The notes under the pieces were generated by a model, which saw only the letters and a program-made list of their open reading frames with translations, had not been told where the DNA came from and did not search any database. Source: Oscillospiraceae bacterium (lineage in GTDB: Bacteria > Bacillota > Clostridia > Oscillospirales > SIG627). Taken from it: DNA of 64,000 nt. Positions 37,079 to 44,091 of this stretch are shown here, in pieces. The first letter of the stretch is position 1, and each line of letters starts with the position of its first letter. The stretch is from NCBI GenBank assembly GCA_015065085.1, contig SVQW01000002.1:62001-126000 (forward strand). Direction: 5' to 3'. Both the position numbers and the translations under genes were made by a program.

Positions 37079-39412
37079 TTAGTCTGTACTTTCGTGTCTG
37101 AAATCTACGCTTACTATACTTCCGGGATGTGTGTATATACCTGCCTGGGGGCTTTGTGAAACAACAATAGCTCCTGCAAGCTTATCAACACTTACACCCG
37201 CAAGGCTGATGTTAAGTCCCTTGTTGGTAAGCACCTCATTAGCTCTTGTTGCGGTCATTCCCACCACATTTGGTATCTCAATGTCATCCTCGGGAGTTAT
37301 TTTGTCGGTATAAAGAACTATTGTTCCGCCCTTGGTGAGAGAATTGCCGCGCTTGGGTATCTGCTCGGTAACAACGGTGCCCGAACCCATGATTTTATAG
37401 GCAAATCCGTCTTGCTTTACCTTTAATTTTGCATCCTCAACATTCATGTTGCGGTAATCATTAAGTGCCGTTTCTATCGACGCTGCTTCCTCGTCACTGT
37501 ACTGTGATTCAACATTGAGGTACGGAAGAGATTCGGAAAGTATATTGGAAACTACCGGCGCCGCAATTGTTCCGCCGTAAACCGCTCCTGCCGACGGCTC
37601 GTCAATCATAACCAGTACGGCAATCTGAGGGTCATTTGCAGGCGCAAATCCTATACACGAACCGATTCGGTAGGATGCCTCGCCGTTTTTGTCAAATTTA
37701 TCTCTCTTTTCGGAAGTACCTGTCTTTGCCGCCACACGATATCCCGATACATATGCGTTTCGTGCTGAGCCGTCCGTGCTTACACCTCGTTCAAGATAGG
37801 AACAAAGCAGTGCGGAGGTCTCGGCAGATATAACCTGTCTTTTGACTTCAGGCTGATAATTTTCTATTACCGTTCCGTTTTCATCCACTGTCGCTTTCAG
37901 AACATGGGGCGTTACAAGATTACCTCCGTTGGCAACTGCCGCAATCGCGGCAATTTGCTGGATAGGTGTGACCTTGAAGGTCTGACCGAAAGCTGAAATC
38001 GCAAGCTCTACCGGACCGAAATTTTTGTGCCAGATACCCTGTGCCTCACCCGGAAGGTCTATTCCCGTTTTATCACCGTAACCAAAAGCTTCGTAATATT
38101 CATAAAACTTCTGATTTCCGATGCGCTGTCCCACCATCATAAATACAGGGTTGCAGGAATACTTTATTCCGTCGGCAAATGGCAAGGTACCGTGACCGCC
38201 GTGCTTGTGACAGCGGATGGGCTTGGGATAACCTTCTACATGATAATAGCCCGGGCAGTAGAATGTTTCGTGCTCGTTTACCAGCTTTTCCTCTATTGCC
38301 ATTGCGGCAGTAATTACCTTAAAGGTGGAACCGGGCTCATATAGCTCTGTTATTGCCTTGTTTTTCCACAAGGCGTAGAGAAGCTGTGTGCGGTACTGTG
38401 CTTTTTCTTCTTCCGTACCGTCATACTGCTCGGCAATCTTTATTGATGCTTCGTCCAGGACATATGGGTTATTGAGGTCAAAATCGGGTTTGGTGGACAT
38501 TGCCAGTACGGCACCCGTTTTCACATTCATAACAATGGCACAAACACGGTTGGTGGCTTTGGTTTCAGTAAGTGCCTTTTCAAGCTCGCTTTCCACAAGA
38601 TGCTGTATGGTCCAGTCCAGGGTAAGCATTATATTTGTTCCGTTCTGAGCGGAAATATAGCTTTCGTATTTAAACGGCATATCGCCGCCTATTCCATTAC
38701 GTGCGGTTACTACTTTTCCCGGGACACCCTTGAGATAGCTGTCATAGTATGCCTCGACACCCGAAAGTCCGTTTCCGTCATAACCGGTTATGCCTATAAC
38801 ATGAGATGCCAGCGAATTAAACGGGTAAAATCTGCGCGTGCTTTCTGCCAGATGAATCATCTGTTCGTAATGTTTGTTTACTATCATTTCGCGTACGGCA
38901 TTGGATTCATCGATTTCAGCCTGGCGCTTGATGGTTTCGTCGGCACGATTGAGCTTTTTGGACTTTTCCATAATATCGGCTTTGTCCACATCTTCAAGCA
39001 GAGTCGAAAGTTCATTTGCAATATCCTCTGCAACGGTTATACCCATATCCGAAAAATGCGATTCAAATCTTTGTCTTTCAAGTCTTTTTTCTTCATTATC
39101 AAGCTTATCCGACGGGTATTCCTGCTCAATATAGTCCCGCACCGTCATCTGAGGTATTTTGTTTGGTGCGATAAACACACGATCCACCGTAACACTGGTG
39201 GCAAGCACCTTCATGTTGGTATCGTATATAGTGCCACGCTTGGCGCTTATGGCAATTTCTTTGGTATATTGCTCTATTGTAAGATCCTGGTACTCATCGT
39301 ATTCAAGAACCTGTATTCTGAAAAGATTGGCTATAAGACAAAAAAGCGCGACAAAGCACGCGAGCATAATAATTCGCCCGGTTATGTACAGCGGCTTTAA
39401 TTCGCGATTCAT
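37079..39412 (-). CDS. Class B penicillin-binding protein with PASTA domain (FtsI/SpoVD type)
   Basis: Septal transpeptidase, 777 aa. N-terminal membrane helix, dimerisation domain, then the transpeptidase with active-site YEPGSTFKV (Ser-x-x-Lys), KYSCNPVF (SxN) and AAKTGTSEK (KTG). At least one C-terminal PASTA domain (IPNVVGMTATRANEVL; SQSPQAG) follows. The start at 39412 has GGAAG upstream; a longer reading to 39466 would include a hairpin-bearing leader. The position after ftsL favours division PBP2B/FtsI over sporulation SpoVD, though both share this architecture. Confidence 0.9.
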   Translation of the reverse strand: MNRELKPLYITGRIIMLACFVALFCLIANLFRIQVLEYDEYQDLTIEQYTKEIAISAKRGTIYDTNMKVLATSVTVDRVFIAPNKIPQMTVRDYIEQEYPSDKLDNEEKRLERQRFESHFSDMGITVAEDIANELSTLLEDVDKADIMEKSKKLNRADETIKRQAEIDESNAVREMIVNKHYEQMIHLAESTRRFYPFNSLASHVIGITGYDGNGLSGVEAYYDSYLKGVPGKVVTARNGIGGDMPFKYESYISAQNGTNIMLTLDWTIQHLVESELEKALTETKATNRVCAIVMNVKTGAVLAMSTKPDFDLNNPYVLDEASIKIAEQYDGTEEEKAQYRTQLLYALWKNKAITELYEPGSTFKVITAAMAIEEKLVNEHETFYCPGYYHVEGYPKPIRCHKHGGHGTLPFADGIKYSCNPVFMMVGQRIGNQKFYEYYEAFGYGDKTGIDLPGEAQGIWHKNFGPVELAISAFGQTFKVTPIQQIAAIAAVANGGNLVTPHVLKATVDENGTVIENYQPEVKRQVISAETSALLCSYLERGVSTDGSARNAYVSGYRVAAKTGTSEKRDKFDKNGEASYRIGSCIGFAPANDPQIAVLVMIDEPSAGAVYGGTIAAPVVSNILSESLPYLNVESQYSDEEAASIETALNDYRNMNVEDAKLKVKQDGFAYKIMGSGTVVTEQIPKRGNSLTKGGTIVLYTDKITPEDDIEIPNVVGMTATRANEVLTNKGLNISLAGVSVDKLAGAIVVSQSPQAGIYTHPGSIVSVDFRHESTD

Positions 39413-39451
39413 TTTATCTTCCAAAATTGATTCTCTCCTTATGTTCAAAAC

Positions 39452-39484
39452 GGACTGTGGCCACAATACTGCGCCGCACAGTCC
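39452..39484 (-). other. Leader hairpin upstream of the PBP gene
   Basis: Stem GGACTGTG/CACAGTCC (39452-39459 with 39477-39484) in the 142-base ftsL-pbp gap, the only sizeable gap inside the dcw genes before ftsZ. There is only a short T run after it, so it may be an attenuator or mRNA-processing site rather than a full terminator. Confidence 0.4.
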
Positions 39485-39554
39485 TGATTTGCTACGTTAG
39501 TACGTAAACACAGAATACATCCTGGAAATATTCTATGCCGTCAATATAAAAATA

Positions 39555-40406
39555 TTACTGATTGCCGTATATTTCTATAATGTCCTCCTCGGGAGTTACA
39601 GAAATATATTTATCCGGTGTTTTACGCACCATTCCCTCCTCAGCGGCAAACTGCTCGATTTTATCAAGCGACGGATTCTTATCGTCAAGCTTTGTTTCCC
39701 AAGTGTTAAGTGTCATGTTTTTTTCAGAAATCATGTTATTCATATCGTTTATGCTTTCCTGAAGCTCGAATTTCTGGATATAAAGCACCACGAAATAAAG
39801 AAGCATGACCGTAATTATAAGAATAGCGGAAACTGCACCAATGGGAAGGGCATTTTTATCTTTTCGCTTTTTTGTTATAATTCCACCGGGAGAAGTACGT
39901 CGCTTTGCGGTATATACCTTAGAACGCTTACGTACTGTCGGCTTTGCGGAGTTGTCAGACATATTCTGTACATTTAATGTTTCGCGGTGTATCTCCGCGG
40001 TAGCTTTGTTCGGACGCACATTGGATACGTACACACCCGTATCGCTTTTTGCATGAGCCACAGGAATGGTACGGGTTTTTGTCGCATTAGCATGCTGAAC
40101 CGTATTAATCTTTGTAACAATGTCGTTTCGAACAGAAGTATTGCTTGGAGCAGTAGGAACAGCACGGCTCTTAAGCTGTTTAACAGGTGCGGAGTACATT
40201 TCCTCTATACGCGCCGCCGCCACAGCTTTTAATTTATCGTTGGTGTCCATGCCGCCGTTAAGCACACGTGGAGCGGGTTCGCTGTACTTTTCGCTGTTGA
40301 CAAGTGCTTTTTTCTCAGACTCCGCTCTTGCACGGCGTCTGGAGCCCATAGCAATAATATCAAGGTCAAATCCGTTAATATCGCCTATCTTAGCAGAATA
40401 AGACAC
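39555..40406 (-). CDS. ftsL: FtsL-like divisome protein with long cytoplasmic N terminus
   Basis: 283 aa bitopic protein. Residues 1 to about 190 are polar, basic and low in order; one membrane helix follows (about 192-213, GAVSAILIITVMLLYFVVLYI); then a leucine-rich coiled coil (QESINDMNNMISEKNMTL) and a short tail. Position between rsmH and the PBP gene fits FtsL; the cytoplasmic part is much longer than usual. GTG start with GGAGGT upstream. Recognition rests on topology and synteny. Confidence 0.75.
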   Translation of the reverse strand: MSYSAKIGDINGFDLDIIAMGSRRRARAESEKKALVNSEKYSEPAPRVLNGGMDTNDKLKAVAAARIEEMYSAPVKQLKSRAVPTAPSNTSVRNDIVTKINTVQHANATKTRTIPVAHAKSDTGVYVSNVRPNKATAEIHRETLNVQNMSDNSAKPTVRKRSKVYTAKRRTSPGGIITKKRKDKNALPIGAVSAILIITVMLLYFVVLYIQKFELQESINDMNNMISEKNMTLNTWETKLDDKNPSLDKIEQFAAEEGMVRKTPDKYISVTPEEDIIEIYGNQ

Positions 40407-40408
40407 CT

Positions 40409-41338
40409 TTATACCTCCATTACCTTTCTTGCCGCCCTCAGCTTTGCACTTTGGGAACGGGAATTTTCTTTTAATTCTTCACTGTCGGGAAGAATCGGTT
40501 TTCTGGTTATAACCTCAAGCTGTTTTTTGAAGCCGCACACGCACATAGGGAAATTTGGCGGGCATGTACAGCCATCCTCGTATTTTTTCAGTGTTTCCTT
40601 TACAACGCGGTCTTCGAGTGAATGAAATGTTATAACGGCAACCGTGCCACCGACTCTCAGCTTTTTAACAAGGCTGTGTATAGCTTTCGGGATTGCTGAA
40701 AGTTCATCATTCACTTCAATTCGTATTGCCTGGAAGGTCCGCTTTGCAGGATGCTTATCATCGTAGGAATTCCCAACGGCAGATTTTATGATTTCCGCAA
40801 GCTCCGTGGTAGTCGTGATGGCTTTTTCCTCACGGGCACGGATTATTCTATTAACAATGCGCTTTGCCTGTTTTTCTTCACCGTATTTGTAAAGAATATC
40901 GCAAAGCTGTTCGTAAGAGTAACCGTTTACAACATCATATGCGCACTTGGTCTCCGACCTGTTCATTCGCATATCAAGAGGTGCCTCTTTCATATATGAA
41001 AAACCGCGCTCGGCAGTGTCCAGCTGATAGGATGAAACACCGAGATCCATTACGGCACCATCTATATATTCAACATCGTTTAAATATTCTCCGATGTTTT
41101 CATAATTATCATGCACATATGTAACGTTTTTATAATTCTTAAGTCTTTCGGATGCGGCTTTAATGGCATCGGTATCGCGGTCAACCGCTATAAGACGACC
41201 CGTTTCACCCATTCTATTGAGTATTTCGAGAGAGTGTCCTCCTCCGCCAAGGGTACAATCCACATAAATTCCGCCGGGTGCAGGAGCAACAAAATCGACG
41301 GATTCCTTAAGCATAACAGAATAATGGTTAAACTCCAT
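40409..41338 (-). CDS. rsmH: 16S rRNA m4C1402 methyltransferase RsmH (MraW)
   Basis: AdoMet methyltransferase (309 aa) for N4 of C1402. HYSVMLKESVDFV at the start, AdoMet loop VDCTLGGGGHSLEIL, AVMDLGVSSYQLD, and C-terminal ITFHSLEDRVVK...RSQSAKLRAA. Stop/start overlap with mraZ (TAATG). Confidence 0.95.
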   Translation of the reverse strand: MEFNHYSVMLKESVDFVAPAPGGIYVDCTLGGGGHSLEILNRMGETGRLIAVDRDTDAIKAASERLKNYKNVTYVHDNYENIGEYLNDVEYIDGAVMDLGVSSYQLDTAERGFSYMKEAPLDMRMNRSETKCAYDVVNGYSYEQLCDILYKYGEEKQAKRIVNRIIRAREEKAITTTTELAEIIKSAVGNSYDDKHPAKRTFQAIRIEVNDELSAIPKAIHSLVKKLRVGGTVAVITFHSLEDRVVKETLKKYEDGCTCPPNFPMCVCGFKKQLEVITRKPILPDSEELKENSRSQSAKLRAARKVMEV

Positions 41339-41760
41339 TACGACAGGCTCGCCTCCTCTATTTTTCCGAGAAGACTTCCGCCGTCATTTTTCTCTATATA
41401 TTCTTCATATACAGTGGTAGACCATATTTCCGCATGATCTGATACACCGATAATAGTAACATCTTTTTCAAGTGAGGCGTAAGCGCGAAGCTTTGCAGGG
41501 ATGAGTATTCTGCCTTGCTGGTCCGGCTCAACTTCCTGTGCGGAAGCAAATATAATTCTTTTTGTAGTAAGAGCCTTAACCTCAGAAGCAGACAAAAGCT
41601 TCTCGACGAACTTTTCCCAAACGGTATGCGAAAAGACAGCAATACAGTTATCCTCGTATTTAACGACGATAAATGTTTCGCCCAATTCTTCGCGGTAACG
41701 TGCAGGCACAAACAAACGACCCTTAGCGTCGATTGTATGTGTAAATTCACCAAGAAGCAT
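41338..41760 (-). CDS. mraZ: Transcriptional regulator MraZ
   Basis: 140 aa with two SpoVT/AbrB-type domains (GEFTHTIDAKGRLFVPARYRE and DQQGRILIPAKLRAYA). It binds repeats upstream of its own operon and regulates the dcw genes. Three GTGG repeats lie just upstream (41835-41861). First gene of the cluster. Confidence 0.93.
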   Translation of the reverse strand: MLLGEFTHTIDAKGRLFVPARYREELGETFIVVKYEDNCIAVFSHTVWEKFVEKLLSASEVKALTTKRIIFASAQEVEPDQQGRILIPAKLRAYASLEKDVTIIGVSDHAEIWSTTVYEEYIEKNDGGSLLGKIEEASLS

Positions 41761-41834
41761 ACGAATTCTTTCCCTTCATAATATTTGGTACGCCGAAAAA
41801 ACATGGCAAATCATCCCGACACAAACATTTGCGT

Positions 41835-41861
41835 CCACTTTTCACCACATTTCAACACCAC
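41835..41861 (-). promoter_or_regulatory. Putative MraZ-binding repeats
   Basis: On the minus strand, three GTGG(T/A) boxes begin at 41861, 41848 and 41838 (spacings 13 and 10), just downstream of the promoter -10. Repeated GTGG-type boxes at about one helical turn are typical for MraZ autoregulation. Confidence 0.6.
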
Positions 41862-41867
41862 AGCTAT

Positions 41868-41896
41868 ATTATATAGGGAATTTTATAAAATTTCAA
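41868..41896 (-). promoter_or_regulatory. Sigma-A promoter of the dcw cluster
   Basis: TTGAAA (41896-41891), 17-base spacer, TATAAT (41873-41868) on the minus strand, about 100 nt before mraZ. Confidence 0.8.
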
Positions 41897-41916
41897 TAGT
41901 ATTTTGATATATTTTT

Positions 41917-41951
41917 GCGCGTTAACAATTTTTTTACATTTGTTAACGCGC
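41917..41951. repeat. 12-bp inverted repeat with GTTAAC arms
   Basis: GCGCGTTAACAA (41917-41928) pairs perfectly with 41940-41951. It lies between rsmD and the dcw promoter. It may end rsmD transcription, but no U run follows on that strand; an operator is the alternative. Confidence 0.5.
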
Positions 41952-41991
41952 TTATTGGAAGATTTTCCCTTGATTTTATTACTTGTTATGG

Positions 41992-42561
41992 TCAATCCAC
42001 CCTGCGGATAACATGTACAAAAGTCTTACCGTACTTATACTGTTTTACAATTTCCGCCTTGCCGAAAACGCTGGAATTGATTACATCAAGGTCAAAATCG
42101 GCACTGTCGCTCTCACAGTAAATAAGACTGCTCTCGTGTATACAGCCCGACTTGAATATCTTTTTAACCACTTCCGGGCAAAGCTTCAAATCATACGGCG
42201 GATCTACGAATATATAATCAAACTTCACATCTTTATCTGTCACCGACTTAAGGTATTCGGTGTAGTCCATGCAGGACACCTTGCATGCAGGGAAAAGCTT
42301 GGTTTTCTGCGCATTTTTCTTAATAATTGCAGCCGCCGCCGCGGAATTATCTATAAAAACACAGCTTTGCGCACCTCGGCTGAGCGCTTCAAGTCCCATC
42401 TGTCCGCTTCCCGCAAACAGATCCAGAATACGTCTGCCTTCTATATCAAACTGAACAGAGCTGAATATCCCCTCCTTCGCCATTTCGGTGGTAGGGCGGG
42501 TAGCCTCACCGTCAAGAGTTTCAAGCTTTGTTCCTCTTGCTGTTCCTGTAATTATTCTCAT
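41992..42561 (-). CDS. rsmD: 16S rRNA m2G966 methyltransferase RsmD
   Basis: 189 aa AdoMet methyltransferase. RIITGTARG start, RPTTEMAKEGIFSS, ILDLFAGSGQMGLEALSRGA (AdoMet loop) and catalytic FVDPPYDLK. RBS AAGGAAG. In many Firmicutes coaD follows; here the dcw cluster does. Confidence 0.93.
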   Translation of the reverse strand: MRIITGTARGTKLETLDGEATRPTTEMAKEGIFSSVQFDIEGRRILDLFAGSGQMGLEALSRGAQSCVFIDNSAAAAAIIKKNAQKTKLFPACKVSCMDYTEYLKSVTDKDVKFDYIFVDPPYDLKLCPEVVKKIFKSGCIHESSLIYCESDSADFDLDVINSSVFGKAEIVKQYKYGKTFVHVIRRVD

Positions 42562-42587
42562 ATTATTGCTTCCTTGTTTATAATTTG

Positions 42588-42616
42588 ACGGGGAGATACC
42601 ATCGGTGTCTCCCCGT
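42588..42616. terminator. Strong hairpin between SLH gene and rsmD
   Basis: ACGGGGAGA/TCTCCCCGT stem (42588-42596 with 42608-42616), extended inward to about 13 bp. A T run follows on the plus strand; on the minus strand, where the genes lie, the run is poor, so termination there may be partial. Confidence 0.6.
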
Positions 42617-42648
42617 TTTTAGTGTTTTATGTGCGGAGCACTTTAATA

Positions 42649-43977
42649 TTAAAGGAATTTTTCAAGCGGGAAGTAATCCAGCAGAAAGCTCATTGCCAGG
42701 GGTTCAATTCCGCTTATCAGCTTATCTTGAAATTCGCTGCAATCCCATTCGCTCATTCCGTTATAGATTTCAAGTGCCGCATCTATTTTGTCAGCATACT
42801 TTTCGTTTACATACTCGGGTGTGATAAGAATTCCGTTATTGGCATCATTCACAACGGCATTAAAGCCCTCCAGGAACAGCGCTCTTATCGAACTTTCAGT
42901 TTCATTCATAGATATTTCAGTAATGTCGTTGCTTGCAGTAGTAAGATGTCCGATGATTTCTTCATTAGCTTCTTTGATTTCCTCGGGTGTCATTTCATCA
43001 TCATCCGAACCGCCTGTTGAACCGCCTGTTGAACCACCGGTCGAGTCGCCTGTTGAACCACCTGTGGAGCCACCGGTCGAACCGCCTGTTGAACCGCCTG
43101 TCGAACCACCTGTTGAGCCGCCCGAGCTGGGTCTGTTGGAACCTCCGGTAGGCTTGGAAGGAGTAGAGCTTCCGGATGAAGAACCTGTGCTTGCGCCTGC
43201 GGAACCGGTCTGAGATTCATTCTTTTCCTGTTCTTTCTCCAGCTCTTCCTGGCGTGCGGTGTAGAGGTTTGCAAGAACTACTATAACCTCGGAGCGCTTG
43301 ATAATCTCGGTTGCTCTGAAGGTATTGCCTTCTTCAAGTGGCATAAGAAAGTTGGTAACAACTGCATTAACATCATTTACAGCCCAATCGGAAACCTCAT
43401 CGGTGATTTCCATTCCGGGCAAAGGAAGTGCATAAAGGGCGAGAAGTCTGTTAAGGACCGTGCAAGTCTCCTCACGGGTAAGCTGATTGTCGCCGCGGAA
43501 GGAGTTATCCTCGTAACCCTTGATGTAACCCGCTTTCTTGGCAACAAGAGCTATGTCGTAAAACCAGCAATGAATATCTTCTCTGCTGATATCGCTGAAT
43601 GCCTCGGGGTCGCTTTCGGTATAACCGAAAATCATATTGACCATTTTGCAGAATTCCGCACGGGTAAGACCATTCTGAGGTCTGAATGTACCGTCGGGGA
43701 AGCCACCTACAATGCCTGCCTTAGCAAGAACGGAAACGGAGCTTGCAAAAGCATCATTAGTATAATCGATATCTGCAAAAAGAGGTGTGCCGTCGGGCGC
43801 AAATCTGAGCGCAGTGGTAGGTGCATCGGTAAGATCGTCATCAGCTATTGCCATAACATCGCCCTGAACATAAGAGGGGTCGTTCTGAATAAGCTGATCG
43901 GCACCGTTCTGCTCGGCAAAAGCGGTAACCGTCAAAAGTGTCGCAACAAGTGCGAAAAGTACTAAAAGTTTTTTCAT
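42649..43977 (-). CDS. SLH-domain surface protein with Gly-Ser-Thr repeat linker
   Basis: 442 aa secreted protein. Signal peptide (MKKLLVLFALVATLL...FA), then SLH repeats over residues about 55-240 (FRPQNGLTRAEFCKMVN; FRGDNQLTREETCTVLN; FRATEIIKRSEVIVVLA). A low-complexity linker follows with nine or so GGST units, then a helical C-terminal domain of about 110 residues. The start at 43977 follows AAGGGA; an in-frame ATG at 43995 has no RBS. It likely sits in the S layer and displays the C-terminal helical domain. Function unknown. Confidence 0.85.
   Translation of the reverse strand: MKKLLVLFALVATLLTVTAFAEQNGADQLIQNDPSYVQGDVMAIADDDLTDAPTTALRFAPDGTPLFADIDYTNDAFASSVSVLAKAGIVGGFPDGTFRPQNGLTRAEFCKMVNMIFGYTESDPEAFSDISREDIHCWFYDIALVAKKAGYIKGYEDNSFRGDNQLTREETCTVLNRLLALYALPLPGMEITDEVSDWAVNDVNAVVTNFLMPLEEGNTFRATEIIKRSEVIVVLANLYTARQEELEKEQEKNESQTGSAGASTGSSSGSSTPSKPTGGSNRPSSGGSTGGSTGGSTGGSTGGSTGGSTGDSTGGSTGGSTGGSDDDEMTPEEIKEANEEIIGHLTTASNDITEISMNETESSIRALFLEGFNAVVNDANNGILITPEYVNEKYADKIDAALEIYNGMSEWDCSEFQDKLISGIEPLAMSFLLDYFPLEKFL
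43015..43125 (-). repeat. 12-bp coding tandem repeat (GGST)n
   Basis: About nine imperfect copies of a 12-base unit encoding GGST, one copy reading GDST. Synonymous differences between copies suggest an old, drifting array that could still vary in copy number. Confidence 0.85.
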
Positions 43978-44010
43978 TAATGCAGTTCCCTTCATTTTTT
44001 TGATTTAGAC

Positions 44011-44032
44011 GAACAAAAAACTTCTTTTGTTC
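44011..44032 (-). repeat. Small hairpin in the SLH-SLH gap
   Basis: GAACAAAA/TTTTGTTC (44011-44018 with 44025-44032), next to the stronger hairpin at 44046-44075, 34 bases before the next SLH start. Confidence 0.5.
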
Positions 44033-44045
44033 CGTGCCTTCAAAT

Positions 44046-44075
44046 CAAATGGGCAGAACACCTTCTGCCCATTTG
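44046..44075 (-). terminator. Hairpin after the large SLH gene
   Basis: Perfect 13-bp stem (44046-44058 with 44063-44075), 4-base loop, 17 bases after the stop at 44092. Only a short U-rich tail, so it is probably a leaky terminator before the next SLH gene. Confidence 0.65.
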
Positions 44076-44091
44076 AAAAACTTACTTGTAA

